This document shows, piece by piece, positions 1 through 11,310 of a stretch of DNA of 64,000 nt (its first letter is position 1; every line of letters begins with the position of its first letter). This DNA is from Mercurialis annua (lineage: Eukaryota > Streptophyta > Magnoliopsida > Malpighiales > Euphorbiaceae): the NCBI RefSeq assembly GCF_937616625.2, contig NC_065577.1, forward strand, positions 9,341,001 through 9,405,000, read 5' to 3'. The notes beneath the pieces were generated by a model. It saw only the letters and a program-made list of their open reading frames with translations, made no database searches and was not told the origin of the DNA. The position numbers were made by a program, and so were the translations under genes.

Positions 1-657
1 ATATTAATTAGATTTTAATTGCAAGCAAATTTAGTATTGAGTTGTGTACGCTTCTTATTTAATTTTACATAAAAATTTCACACAAACTTTATTTATTTAA
101 ATTAAATGTTATCAGATCTGAATTATTATCAATTAGTTCTCAAATACAATACAAAAGTAAAGTAGTTTTTTTCATAGATTCATCTAGTCTCGTAAGAAAA
201 GAATTGCAGTCACCATATAGAATGGAGATGAAGTTGTAGAGCAGGATTATAAGGACAATTCATAATCAAGTATCTTTTTGGTGTTATATTAACATTCTTA
301 GTTTTCATATAATGGATTATTTTCTATGAAGTTTGGTATTCAGTTATATGATTTTATTTTATTTAATTAAATATTATACATAGAAGGGTAATAAATTAGA
401 AAAATAGATTTTATAAATGTGCATTTTGAGTCAGATTTTTTAAATAGTGTCATCAATCAATACAGTCTAGTATCGTGTATAGTCATGGAAGTGATATGAT
501 AATTTTTTGAACATGTTTGGATGTTGTGGAGTTAGATACAAAACTTTTCAATTTTGTTTTGTCAAAATTAGAGGAATCTGTCATGTATATCACTCCATGA
601 ACTCTTCTCTGTTCGATGTGGCCACACCTAATTTCAATTTTGCAATGTTGGGTTGTG

Positions 658-734
658 CGACGTTGAATTTGCAGGTGCTGGAGTTTTCGGCAGCAGACAT
701 TTGGTGACCAGCCAATCTGGTCCAAGTCCCATTG
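658..734 (+). other. Possible orphan internal exon inside copy A
   Basis: A G+C-richer stretch is preceded by an acceptor-like TTTGCAG and ends in CAG followed by GTATGTG, a good donor. One frame is open across it and reads GAGVFGSRHLVTSQSGPSPIVQ over about 22 codons. The matching place in copy B (about 5500-5570) keeps the flanks but is shortened and broken. I do not recognise the peptide and see no partner exons, so this may be a relic or chance. Confidence 0.18.
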
Positions 735-1022
735 TTCAGGTATGTGCCATTTAGGCTTGTTTTTGTAATGTACATTATCGATCGACCGTGTCTCCGTTGT
801 GTTTGATTCAGATAAATCATACGTGCATTTGAATTTGATGTTTCATATTATGTCATGGATCAATATTGCACTATATACATAAATGGTTTTGATAGGAAAA
901 GTTTTCTTATGAGGAAAAGCTGTTTTGTAGGTTTGATTCCAACTTTGCCACAATTTATGTATAAATATTAGTAGTATTCTACTTATAACAAGGTGTGAAG
1001 TTATTTCTATAGTTAATAGTTA

Positions 1023-1141
1023 GGCTTAATAGCTAAAAACAACCCCGACTTTTTAGACCATTTTCAATTCTATCATGACGTTGAAAATTGGTCAGTTTTA
1101 TTCTATTTTGTATTTTTGTATTTCAATTGTACCCTAAAATA
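1023..1141. mobile_element. Half of a foldback MITE
   Basis: The sequence starts GGCTTAATAGCTAAAAAC and continues through a block like 'ttcaattctatcatgacgtt' to 'caattgtaccc'. It resembles one arm of the inverted-repeat element at 10831-11310 and is of the same style as the one at 47805-48176. The opposite arm is missing. Repeated host sequence ('gtttgattccaactttgccacaatttatgtataaatat') lies on both sides, at about 931 and 1147. Confidence 0.5.
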
Positions 1142-1531
1142 TTGTGGGTTTGATTCCCACTTTGCCACAATTTATGTATAAATATATTATTTTACTTATA
1201 ACAATGTATGGAGTTATTTCTGTAGTCAATGGTAATATAATGATTTTCTTCTTTTTATTGCACTAGTTTTTATGTGTTCATCAAGTTTTATTTCGGAGTT
1301 TGTAAACCTTTAATTATAGTTTTAAATTAAATTTATTTCTGATTTGATAACAAAATGAATTTTGCGATCTGTAAGATTGTTTTTTTAAAAGCAGCATTTT
1401 TGTGATTTTGACTATCATTTTAAAGTCATAACCGTCACAATTTCGAGCATCTATAATATCTTTGAACGATGCGAGTGGGATTGTGGTTGCTTCTTTATTC
1501 ACTTGGTCCTAACATTGTAATGTCAACTTCA

Positions 1532-1944
1532 GGGTAATTGATCCTGAAAATCACAGAGCTTTTTAATTTTTTCATTTCAGTCACTAAATTATTATTTTTC
1601 ATTTTGATCACTGATTTTTTTTTTTTTCATTTTAGTATTTTTCGGCCAAAAATGCTTAGGTGGCAGCCGGAATTAATTTTTTTTAACCTAAAAAGTTGCC
1701 ATATATGCATTATTTGATCTAAATTGTCATTTTTAAAGTGAAATTATGTATTTGTGATAAATTTTCAAAGTAAAATTTGTAAAATCTGGTTGTCATATGT
1801 CAATTTCTGGCTGCCACCTAAGCATTTTTGGCCTGAAATACCAAAATGAAAAAAAAAAGTTCAGTGATCAAAATTAAAAAAAAATAGTTTAGTGACTGAA
1901 ATAAAAAAACTCAAAAGTTCAATGATGGTCAGAATCAATTACCC
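1532..1944. mobile_element. Foldback MITE (MULE-like)
   Basis: The arms are long inverted repeats. The left begins GGGTAATTGATCCTG and the right ends as its near-complement. Both contain the block 'gccaaaaatgcttaggtggcagcc' or its complement, facing inward. The flanking 9-mers (1523-1531 and 1945-1953) match at 6 of 9 positions, suggesting an old 9-bp target duplication. There is no coding capacity. Confidence 0.6.
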
Positions 1945-3327
1945 CGAATTTCATGGTGAAAGCTTTTGTTTGATCGATAAGTGTGTTGCTGTGTTTCTGT
2001 TTCCTAAAAATATTTTTCTTGACGATGCACCATTTTATAGATTTTTCAATTCCGGGTTTTTTTAATAATTAGTGACTAGTATAGTACGTAGTTACATCTA
2101 GTTTGGAGTTTAAATGTTTTTCTGCATATGCGATTAGCCATGTGAATGCATGACACACCAAATAGCAAAAAGAATAGTGATTAATAATTTTTCTTTATGC
2201 CAAATGAAAAATTACATATATTAACGGATTAAATTACGAGCTTCACATGAAGTACGTATAACGATACTAATATAATATAAAATTGTAATAAAACTAATAC
2301 CACTAGCATACCAAATTATTTATACTTATATTATAATAAAAGAATAGTGAAATTATACCACTGTTATACTGAAAATTATTAATAAATTTAAAATTTAAAA
2401 TAATATTATATTGACAATATACACATTGAAATATATTAAAACATTACTGACGGTATATCTAGGTATATAAAAATAATAACAATAATAAATACAAATATTT
2501 TTTTTGTAAATAATTTTATTTATTTTGCATATTTATAAAACTTTCAAGTAAATATTGTATTTTTGTTAAAAAAAAAAATCAACCCTATTTTCACATTTTT
2601 AAAATTTCAAAAATCCCAAAAAACAAGTGACCAATCAGAACCTAATCAAAATTGAGCCTTGTCTTTCAGACTAAATTGTCCCTGTAAACGTTTTCTTTTT
2701 TCAGCATCATTGCATTAAAAAATTTCATATGTATTATATAGTATTAGATGGTAAGAAACTTTTGGCCAAATCCATGTACTCATCATTTTTCCAATTTTAA
2801 TATTCTTGAGTGGATGGAATATGAAAAGTATGCAAGGCTCCGTTAAATAACAAACTATTGTTAAATATGACGTGTCAAAGTAAACAAAATAATATGGTTA
2901 AAATTTAGGGGTCAATTATCACTTTTTCATTTTTCTTCTTTATTTTCGCCTGAATCAATTTTTTTTGCCGGAGTCAATTTTTTTTCGGCCACCACTAAAG
3001 ACCAACAGGTCTCTCTAATTCCATTAATGTATATATTTGATTCTAACTAGTAACTTTTTTTCCTTTTATGTTTGATTCTAATTATTAAATTCAGTTGTTA
3101 CTTCGAACTTAAAGACTACTAACTAAAATAATTTTCTGAAAAGGAAATAAAGGAACATAAGATACCACATTAATTAACAACACCTCTCGAACAGAATCTA
3201 ATGTAATCAATATTAGCCAATCACATTATGTCACAAAATCCAACTAATTATTTAGATTAACACTCAAGCTTGGAAGCTACGACTAGAAATTAATATTAGC
3301 CAATCATATTAATCGAATACTCTATTT
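1945..3327. other. AT-rich intergenic spacer upstream of the B3 gene
   Basis: No convincing ORF, RNA gene or bounded repeat was seen. Short A/T tracts are common and the last few hundred bases probably hold the B3 promoter. Confidence 0.5.
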
Positions 3328-3329
3328 CC

Positions 3330-3339
3330 TATATAAATA
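3330..3339 (+). promoter_or_regulatory. TATA box of the B3 gene
   Basis: TATATAAATA lies about 90 bp before the chosen ATG at 3423. That spacing allows a short 5' UTR. No other TATA-like element sits at a suitable distance. Confidence 0.5.
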
Positions 3340-3422
3340 CCTACACATGCATATTATTTTAGTCTTTATTTATATTTCAGTTTCCAAATATTTACTAGTT
3401 TTTGGCGAGAAGATCATTAAGA

Positions 3423-4517
3423 ATGATGGTGATTCCTGTAAATCCAAGGTCGTTCGATAAATTTAAAGCAGATGCTAAGCAAAGAACAACAGATCCACTC
3501 CAGGTTCTTGATTTGGTCGCAATGGATGTTGTCACAGCTTTACACATCAGACGTTCATCAAACATTACTACTACTACTGCTGCTAATGCACCTTCCTTCA
3601 ATCATTCTCTTCTCTCCAACTTCAACAACCATCACCTATTTCCTCCTATTCCTCGAAGAAAACGATCGCCCCCTTCCGCTCGTAATCATGATGTGAAGAT
3701 TTCTTCTATTCCAGGAATGGAACATGATCTTGATTATCAAAATCAAGAAAATGTCAGGAATATTGGCGGAAAACGAAAGTTTCTTGAAAGGGAACCTGAA
3801 GTGAAACAGACCAAGAAAATCAAGAGATTATTTGCGGAAGATAAAGAAAAGATCAAGATTGAACAAGAAACTGAAGTCCAGGAGAAGAAGAAAATCAAGA
3901 AACCAAGTACCAGACCCATGGTGAGATCAACCAAAGCGTTGAATCCAGAGCCCCTTCGTCCGGAGTTGGAAGCAAAAATCACAGCACTTGGAGGCCAAAA
4001 CGCGAAGCTGGTGATACAGAAATACTTGTACCCAACAGATGTAAATCCAGGTCACGATCGTTTATCAATTCCTGAGTTGCAAGTACAAGACCGTACCTTT
4101 CTTACCAAGGACGAGGCAGACTTGTTATACGATGAGGGAGGAGAATTAAAAGTTAAAGTCTTGGAACCGTGCGGTTTTGTGTCTGATATGATTCTGAAAA
4201 AGTGGAATATGCCGAGTACCCGTAATCTGAACTTGAGGACATATTGGACTAAACTGATGAAGAGAAATAAGGATGAATATGATGAGAAGACGGGGAAGCT
4301 AATCGAAAGAAAGTTCTTCGACGCAGGTGACATCATTCAGGTTTGGTCATTTAGGGTTAGCAGAGAAGACATTCATCAGGAAATTATAGACCCAATCGGC
4401 CATGATGACGAGCCTGTCGCTGAAGAAGAAGATCCAGGGAAACTTTGGCTTGCACTGATTAATCTCAGCCGTCCCGTTCCAAACAATGGAGATGAACAAA
4501 TTGTACAACTAGTTTAA
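3423..4517 (+). CDS. B3 domain protein, DUF313 subfamily (At2g31420-like)
   Basis: This single-exon gene encodes 364 aa, a probable nuclear DNA-binding protein. I start at the first ATG (3423); the frame is open slightly further up but only from TTG. Residues 1-45 form a short N-terminal helix-rich segment found in this subfamily. Residues 46-180 are low complexity and very basic, with likely nuclear localisation signals at PRRKR (77-81), KQTKKIKR (128-135) and KKKIKK (155-160). Residues about 180-350 form the divergent B3/DUF313 domain, ending in the hallmark FDAGDIIQVWSFR (299-311) and LWLALINL (341-348). The tail is acidic (DDEPVAEEED). DUF313 proteins are a fast-expanding, little-studied branch of the plant B3 superfamily with unknown targets. 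Frame and domain are intact. Three diverged copies of its 3' flank in the first 12 kb show that the locus has been duplicated in tandem. Confidence 0.85.
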   Translation: MMVIPVNPRSFDKFKADAKQRTTDPLQVLDLVAMDVVTALHIRRSSNITTTTAANAPSFNHSLLSNFNNHHLFPPIPRRKRSPPSARNHDVKISSIPGMEHDLDYQNQENVRNIGGKRKFLEREPEVKQTKKIKRLFAEDKEKIKIEQETEVQEKKKIKKPSTRPMVRSTKALNPEPLRPELEAKITALGGQNAKLVIQKYLYPTDVNPGHDRLSIPELQVQDRTFLTKDEADLLYDEGGELKVKVLEPCGFVSDMILKKWNMPSTRNLNLRTYWTKLMKRNKDEYDEKTGKLIERKFFDAGDIIQVWSFRVSREDIHQEIIDPIGHDDEPVAEEEDPGKLWLALINLSRPVPNNGDEQIVQLV

Positions 4518-4978
4518 TATTTAGGATAATTTGTGTTTTATGTTATCTTCTAGTTTTTAGTTTATCTGATGTAATTTGGTCTAACTAATTAGGGCAGTAT
4601 TGTATTAACTTGATTATTATTTTCAATGAAATTTAGAATTGAGTTAATTATCTAATTTTTAATTTAATTTTATGGAAAAGGTGTATCTAAACATATTGAT
4701 TTTTAATTAAATATGAACTCAGACAAGATAGATAAAAGTAGTAAAGTAGTTTTTTTTTTGTAAATTCCACTTGTGATATTCCATCAGGGTGCTAAATAGT
4801 CCATAAATCACAGTGATAAACTGATTTTGTAATGTACAATTTGAATCAGAATTTTCATAAAATGTGGTGTCATGCAGATGAAGGTGTGGTTCAAACTTTT
4901 GTATTGTTCTACTGATATTTTCAAGTTAAAAGACAGATTTTATAAAATGTACATTTGAATCAGATTTTTGTATATTGT
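4518..4978 (+). repeat. 3' UTR and flank of the B3 gene (copy B, part 1)
   Basis: It begins directly after the B3 stop codon and shares blocks with copy A and copy C, including 'gtctaactaattag' near 4580 and 'ccataaatcacagtgataaa' near 4800. It is cut at 4978 by the solo LTR. Confidence 0.6.
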
Positions 4979-5416
4979 TGTTAGCCAGATCGATATACGC
5001 ATTAGTTAAAACACATAAACAATTGAATTGAATACGAGATCAAGAAACGGAACCTGATTTGGAAACTTCGAGTTCTTGATCCCTAGACGCCATCTTGATC
5101 TGAAGCTATGATCTTCTTCCTCTAGATCTCAATCAGGAGATGGCCTTATTCTCTATACTTTATGTTTCTTTAGAACTTTATAAGAAAACCAGAGAATACT
5201 TCTTATGAGATTAAGGAAGGGACCTAGCTATTTATACTACTTAAGGAGTTGAACGGGCTCCCATCAAAGCCCGTTAACTCCAGCCCGCACTTTATCCTCC
5301 ACACACAAATTAGAGTCCAGTCCCTCTTTATTTGATCACACGGACTTAATAAAACACTGGCCCATTAACTAAGCCCATACTACGGAAGCCCATATCGGAA
5401 TTAAAAAATTCCAACA
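4979..5416 (-). mobile_element. Solo LTR with perfect 5-bp target duplication
   Basis: The 438-bp block has LTR termini: read on the minus strand it starts TGTTGGAATT and ends GGCTAACA. It is flanked on both sides by ATTGT (4974-4978 and 5417-5421). There is no internal coding region or second LTR, so this is a solo LTR left by LTR-LTR recombination. Its sequence differs from the gypsy LTRs at 24.9 and 32.2 kb. Superfamily is uncertain; TGTTGG...AACA ends are common in Ty1-copia. Confidence 0.85.
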
Positions 5417-5823
5417 ATTGTCTCATGGATCAATAGTGTGGACATGCGTGGAACTGAAGGATAATTTTGAACAATATTTTTGCATGTTGTCTTTATTTTA
5501 AGTTGGAGACAAAACTTTGGTTTTTAAATGATAATAATGCAGGTTGACCAGTTTGTCCTTATTCAGAGTTAGACACAAAAAATGGTCTTTAATTGGTTTT
5601 CACACGATAATAAAAGAATCTTTTTAATGGAAAAAAGAATAGAAAAGTACTAAGACGGAGCTGATCATGGTGGTAATCTCTCTTCTATAACTGTCACATT
5701 TAAAATCTCTCTATTTGTTTTGGATGAATGATCAGTGTATATATATTAATAAGGTATGGAATTGATATCTATTAAAAAAAAAAAGGATTGATAGGAAAAA
5801 GCTGTGTTGTATAATATTGTTCT
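5417..5823 (+). repeat. Copy B of the B3 3' flank, part 2
   Basis: It resumes the copy-A-like sequence after the solo LTR ('gtctcatggatcaatagtgtgg', compare 854-870). It ends at 'gataggaaaaagctgtgttgta', where the LINE poly(A) tail, read as poly(T), begins. Confidence 0.5.
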
Positions 5824-6077
5824 ATTTTTTTTTTGGATAAATGATGATTTATTAAGCACTACCACAAAAAGTGGAAGACAAACGATTTAAAAAAGATCAA
5901 TCAAAACGAGATTACAAAAATATCCAAACATCTAGAGACATCATTTCCATTATATGGAAAATGAGGATGAAAAGAAGAATAGAAGTGGACCGCCTTGTTA
6001 ATACACAATAAAGTTAGAGACTCATGCGAACTCTCTAAAAAATTAAACACCCTATTATTCCGATTTTTCCAAAATTT

Positions 6078-9000
6078 TCAAATGCCGAAAAACCAAATTA
6101 GACGCCAAATATCCTTGAAAGAAGAGTGCGAAAAGGAAGACCATAAGCTGAAAAATTTATAAACCATAGGAGGTGAAACCCATAAAATATCACACTTGGC
6201 TAGAAGGTAGCACCAAAATTTCCATGCAAAACGGCAATGGCAAATAATGTGCATACTAGATTCCTCCAAGTTACACAACAAACATAGACCAAACCACATG
6301 GTTAGAAGCACAAAGCTTGTGAATTCCTTTCCAAAGGTGAGAAAAATGATTAATATTGCAATTAACAAAATCATGCCAATAATTAATTGCACAACTATTA
6401 ATTGCTACAAAAAATCAAAGAGAATAACCTCTCACACGTAACTTCCAAAGCCATTTGTAAAGAAGACTTTGATTTTTAACCCGAAAAGGAATCAAATTTA
6501 AACCTCCTTGGTCATAAGGGAGACAAACTCTATTCCAAGCAATCTTACAAATACCTTTACCCTCCGGATTACCACACCAAAGAAAGCGCTTCATGCAACG
6601 ATCCAATGCTGAAATAATGGACTGCGGAATAACCATAGAACCCATAAAGTAAACTGGAAAACTATGTAAAACTGCCTTAATCAAGATTAATCTGCCTGCA
6701 GGAGATAACAAATTGCCCTTCCAGAGAGCCAACTAATCTGAAAACCTCGAGACAACAGGCTTCCAAAGAGAAGCTTTTACCGGCTTGACTGAAAGCGGAA
6801 GGCCCAAATAAGTAATAGGAAACTGATCAACAGAGAATTTAAGAATACCTGAGGCAGTAGCAAGAGAATCTTCATCAACATTAATAACAAGAATAGAGCT
6901 TTTCTGATAATTAATGGACAGCCCAGAAACAGTCTCATAACATCTAAGAACTCGCAGCAAGTTCTTAATCATGTCAAAGTCCTGAGGAATGAAAAGCAAA
7001 GTGTCATCCGCAAATTGAAAAATAGAAATCATATCAGCATAACCCTCAATTCTGACTCCCTCCAACAAGTTAAGAGCAATTGCTTGATTAATCATAGCTT
7101 TCAGGGCCTCTACAGCTAAAACAAACAACATAGGAGATAACGAATCACCCTGTCTCACACTTTTACCCATAGAGAAATTTTTTAAAAGGACTACCATTGA
7201 CAAGAACCGAAAGCTGAGAGCAAACAAAAAAAGCCGAGACCAATTCAGCAAACGACCATCAAAATTCATTCTTGCCAACATCTTCAGAATAAAGTCCCAT
7301 GAAATACTATCAAACGCCTTTCGAAAATCCAGTTTCAGAACAAAAAGTTTCTCCTTTCGTCTAGAAGCAATGTGAATGATCTCTGAAACTATCATGTGAT
7401 AATCATGGATATTCCTTCCTCTAATAAATCCAAATTGATTTTCTGAGATGAGCTGTGGTAGCAAAGGAGAAAGTCTATTTGCTAACACCTTAGAAAATCA
7501 ATTTAAAAATTCCATTGATTAAGCTAATCGGTCTGAAATCTGAAATATTAGAGGCACCTTTTAATTTCGGAATTAGAACAAGAAAAGCAGTATTAATACC
7601 TGGCGGAAAGGTACCTGAACTGTGCAGAGAATGGAAAATCTCAAAACACTACTAGAAAACAGCGTTTTAGCGACGAATTTTAGTGACGGATCTAAAATCC
7701 GTCGCTATTTTTTTGATTAGCGACGGATTTAAAATCCGACGGATTTAAAATCCGTCGCTAAACACAATATTAAATTTGCGGGAGTGATTCCGCCAACTTT
7801 AGCGACGGATTTTCCGTCGCTAAAGTTGGCGGGAGTAGTCCCGCCAATTGTTTTGTTAAAATTTAGCGACGGATTTTAAAATCCGTCGCTAATTATTGGC
7901 GGGAATACTCCCGCCTTTTATTTTCCGCAATTAGCGACAGATTTTAAAATCCGTCACTATATTACGCCTTTTGCAAAGGAATTTAGTGACGGATTTCAAA
8001 TCTGTCGCTAATTTTCATTGTCAAAAAAAAATTATAAGGTATCAAATATTATTTAAGATAGTATTTAATAAAATAATAGTTATTAAATTTTTTAATTAAA
8101 TTTATATTATTTCAATATAATGTTTTTATTTATAAAATAATAATTAAACCTTATTTATGAAATAATAATTACATATTATTTATTTATTTAAAGTATATAA
8201 ATATTTTAAAAAATTATTAATTATATAAAAATTATCTTAGAATCCGGGATTAAATTATGGAAACAAATATTTGTTGTTTTTAGTTACATTTAAGTATAAT
8301 ATACATAAATATATAACGTTAATATGAGCTGGTTAAGGTGGAGTTATGCGCGGGAGAACTACAAGGTTAAAAAGTCTTGAGTGGGAGCAATGGAAGGATG
8401 GGTGACCTACTAGGAAGTTAGCGAAATTTGACAGGTGGATGCGGGTCGGTGATTTAACTCGGGTGGGTGAGTGACGGATGGCGCGGATGAGTGATTGATT
8501 AAATAAAATTTATTTAACGATGTAATTTTAAATTTTTTTTTTTTAAATTAGGGACGAATTTACATCCGTCGCTAATTTAAAATTCCGTCGCTAAAACGGA
8601 GACCAAAATCCGTCGCAAAATATTTTTTCCGTCGTTATCAAACGTTGCGACAAAAAATGTAGCGACAAACCCTTTTCGTCGCAAATCCGCCGCTAAACGT
8701 GTTTAGCGACGGATTTTGGTCATTTAGCGACGGATTTTTCCGTCGCTAAATGACTGTTTTCTAGTAGTGAGAATGTCAGCTTTGAAAATAGACCAGGCTT
8801 TCTTATAGAAAAAGAAATTGAAACCGTCAGGACCCGGAGCTTTGTTGTCATCACAGCTTAATAAAGTTTGAAAAATTTCATCCTCCGAAAATGCAACAGA
8901 CAAAGCCTTGGCATTAGAATCGGATAAACGATACAGCTCTAAACCGTCGAGGGAGAAAGGGACACTGGAATCCCTTCTGAAAAGTTTCTTATAAAACGTA

Positions 9001-10186
9001 AAAATCTGCTCTTTAACCTCACAAGGCCGAACAAAAGTAGAATTATCCACCACAATCTCAGACAATAAATTACTCCTTGAATGAACCGAAGCAACTGTAT
9101 AAAAAAATTTGGTATTTCTGTCCCCAGAGAGATTCCAAGTCACTCTAGATTTTTGATGCAGAGATTCTAGCTGCTTGGGCACGCAATAACTCTCAGCATG
9201 GAGCGAGGAAAGACAATTTGAATCTGCAGCAGATAGCTCAGAGTAATCAGCATCTGACTCAAGAGCATGAATAGACTGAAGAATGCCATCCAACTTACTG
9301 TTGAGGTTACCAAAAACATTATGGTTCCAACCCTTAATCAAAGAACGCAGTTCACGAAGCCTGCACACAATATCTCCATTTATCGAAACTTTAATATTCT
9401 CCCAAGAACTAGCAACAAAAGATTCAAAATCTTTATGCTCCCACCAAGCATTAATGGACCTAAATGGTCTTGGACCCCAGTCGGTAATAACCTCTGATCG
9501 AAACAACAGTGGGATGTGGTCCGAATAGTTCCTAGGCAAGGCAGAAAGGGAACAATTTGGCCAAACAACCAAAGCCTCTGCTGAAATAAAACACCTGTCA
9601 ATTTTCGATCTCGAAATTGAATTCTGCCAGGTAAAGAAACGACCCTGCAAAGGCAATTCAATGAGGTTCGAACCCTGAATAAAATCAACAAAAAGCTGCA
9701 TGGACGGAGAGAAAGAGGTGTAGTTTAATCTCTCATCAGGTGAGAGAACCTCATTAAAGTCACCCATAAGGATGCAAATCTGATCACCCAAGATTGTTTC
9801 CATAATTAGAGGCCAAAAAGCAGCTCGCTCCCGATAACAATTACTCGCATATAAACAAATAAGTCTAACAGGCACATAATCCCATAAGAAATCCATAACA
9901 ATCCAACGATCTCCTGTAGAAATAGAGACAGGAAGTAATACCTGGTTATCCCAAATGCGGATTATACCTCCTGAGGCTCCATTTGATGGAACAAAACGAT
10001 AAGCAAAATCCATATTCGGCCAAAGCCTGCGAACCAAAAAATCATCAAACGACTCCTTTTTAGTTTCAAAAACAGATAAGAGAAAGAGAATTCTTAGTAA
10101 CCAAAGAAAGGATTATGCGTTGCTTTCTTGAAAAAGCCAAACCTCCTCGACAATTCCACGAAATGCAGTTAAATGTACTAAACATA
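6078..10186 (-). pseudogene. LINE ORF2 (endonuclease-reverse transcriptase), broken
   Basis: The start region near 10186 gives the endonuclease hallmark ISWNCRGG, followed by a frameshift. The main endonuclease frame runs 10037 to 8770 with GDFNEVLSPDERL and SDHIPLLF. It continues into the RT thumb-side region with GDRNTKFF and APGPDGFNFFFYK. The CACTA element interrupts it after the codons for ADIL. RT resumes below 7646, including RGRNIHDYHM, LDFRKAFDS, GDSLSPMLF and the catalytic FADD (about 7000). The C-terminal zinc-binding segment ESSMHIICHCRFAW is near 6250. Several stops and frameshifts make it non-functional. It is most similar in style to the LINE at 53.5-56.7 kb. Confidence 0.85.
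7647..8769. mobile_element. Non-autonomous CACTA (En/Spm-type) transposon nested in LINE-1
   Basis: The terminal inverted repeats are CACTACTAGAAAACAG at 7647-7662 and its complement ending at 8769. Both ends carry many subterminal copies of AGCGACGGATTT in both orientations, the usual CACTA transposase-binding architecture. The 1123 bp hold no transposase ORF. The flanking triplets are AAA (7644-7646) and AGA (8770-8772), a 3-bp target duplication with one change. Removing the element and one triplet would restore the LINE frame, which supports the boundaries. Confidence 0.9.
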
Positions 10187-10450
10187 ACAAAATTAACAAC
10201 ACCTAGAAGAGCTGATGCTTCAAGAAGCATTCAAAGGATCCCTGAAAAATCTTTCAATAAGAAAAGATGTAATTTTTGATTTGTGAGCTTCTGAAAAAAT
10301 TCCCATATTAACACCAATGTTCTATGTTTTTTCCGACTCATCTGAAATATCCTCCTGAACTGCCTTAGCTTGAATCTGAGCTGAGATAATTCTATTATTG
10401 AACTACAAAATGCATGCCTATGACTGTGGCCGTGGAACATTTTTGGAATT

Positions 10451-10830
10451 AAGTATTCGTTTTAGGAATTGGAATGTTTCTAGGGGGTTTATGTTTATTA
10501 TATAGACACTTATAACAAGGTATGGAGTTTTCATCAAAAAAAAAAAACCAGGTATGGAGTTATTCTCTAGTTAATAACAATATAATTATCTAAATGTTTT
10601 TATTTGCAGTAGTTCTTATGTGTTCATTATGTTTGATGTTGTGACTTGTAAACTCTTAAATATTTGAAATATTATGTTATGAATTAACTAATAATAGTAA
10701 TGTGATTCAAAGATTTGGTAATTTTTAGCATAGATTTATTTTTGATTTTGTTTAAAAAACGGATTTTGCAATTTGTAAGATTTTTTTTAGAATAGCAGTT
10801 TCATGATTATCATTATTGTATTAAGGTCTA
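10451..10830 (+). repeat. Copy B of the B3 3' flank, part 3
   Basis: The blocks 'acttataacaaggtatggagtt' and 'gttcttatgtgttcat' match copy A at about 1195 and 1270. It contains the 20-bp poly(A) insertion described separately. Confidence 0.55.
10530..10549 (+). mobile_element. Poly(A)-only retroposition scar with 12-bp target duplication
   Basis: Twenty bases (TTCATC, twelve A, CC) lie between two perfect copies of AGGTATGGAGTT (10518-10529 and 10550-10561). Copy A around 1195-1240 shows the uninterrupted sequence. This looks like a LINE-mediated insertion truncated almost to its tail. Confidence 0.6.
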
Positions 10831-11310
10831 ATCGCTCAAAAACCCCTTACCTTAGACTTTTTTTCAATTCCATCCCGACGTTAAAAAATTGTCAATTTTA
10901 TCCACTTTTAAACTTTCTGTTTTCAATTGTACCCCAATTTTTTAATTTTTATTATTATTTTTTACTTAAATGATGAAATATTCAATTAACTAAGTTTAAA
11001 GATGAAATTAACTTCTTTTTTATTCAAAAAAGTACAGATAAGTCTTTTATTTTTAAAAACTAACTAAAAACCATAATCAAATTAGCACTAATTTAAATTT
11101 TTAATTAATTTAACTAATTTTAAAAACATACAATTAATATATGCTAGACATGGAGAATGTTTTTAAAATTTTTTCCAAATAAAAAAAAACGTTAATTTAA
11201 TATTTCAGGGTACAATTGAAACACAAAAATGCAAAATAGAATAAAATTGATAAGTTTTTAACGTCAGGAGAGGATTGAAAAGGGGTTAAAAGATCGAGAG
11301 AATTTAAAGC
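10831..11310. mobile_element. Foldback MITE
   Basis: The left arm reads AGGTCTAATCGCTCAAAAAC then 'ttcaattccatcccgacgtt' and 'caattgtacccc'. The right arm is the complement ('gggtacaattgaaa', 'taacgtcagga', 'gcattaggcct'). The AT-rich core has no ORF. It belongs with the half element at 1023-1141. The target duplication is not clear. Confidence 0.7.

Larger units (their letters stand above)
1..1531 (+). repeat. Copy A of the B3-gene 3' flank (segmental repeat)
   Basis: This stretch resembles the region downstream of the intact B3 gene. Bases 20-190 match 4624-4760 and 11815-11940, sharing the blocks around 'aaatttagtattga', 'taattaaatgttat' and 'agtaaagtagtttttt'. Bases 400-480 match 4925-4975, 880-930 match 5790-5820, and 1190-1300 and 1450-1500 match 10500-10640 and 11460-11500. 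The copies are diverged and each is broken by different insertions. I infer that another B3 gene or its relic lies just left of the window. No open coding sequence is convincing here. Confidence 0.6.
5824..10450 (-). mobile_element. LINE-1, 5'-truncated L1-like retrotransposon split by a CACTA element
   Basis: It is read on the minus strand. The poly(A) tail is the T-run at 5824-5833. The 3' part encodes a zinc-binding C terminus, the middle a reverse transcriptase and the 5' part an AP-type endonuclease. About 10200-10440 is the C-terminal end of ORF1, so the copy is 5' truncated inside ORF1. A CACTA element occupies 7647-8769. Compared with the LINE at 35-41 kb, roughly 600 bp between RT and the zinc-binding domain are missing. 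I could not define a convincing target duplication. Confidence 0.85.

Noticed and set aside
590..820. Short overlapping ORFs near the left edge as genes
   Set aside because: They overlap on both strands, have no recognisable domain and lie in a decayed repeat of the B3 flank.
3402..3422. A start for the B3 protein upstream of 3423
   Set aside because: The upstream frame has only a TTG; plant genes use ATG, and two ATGs follow at once.
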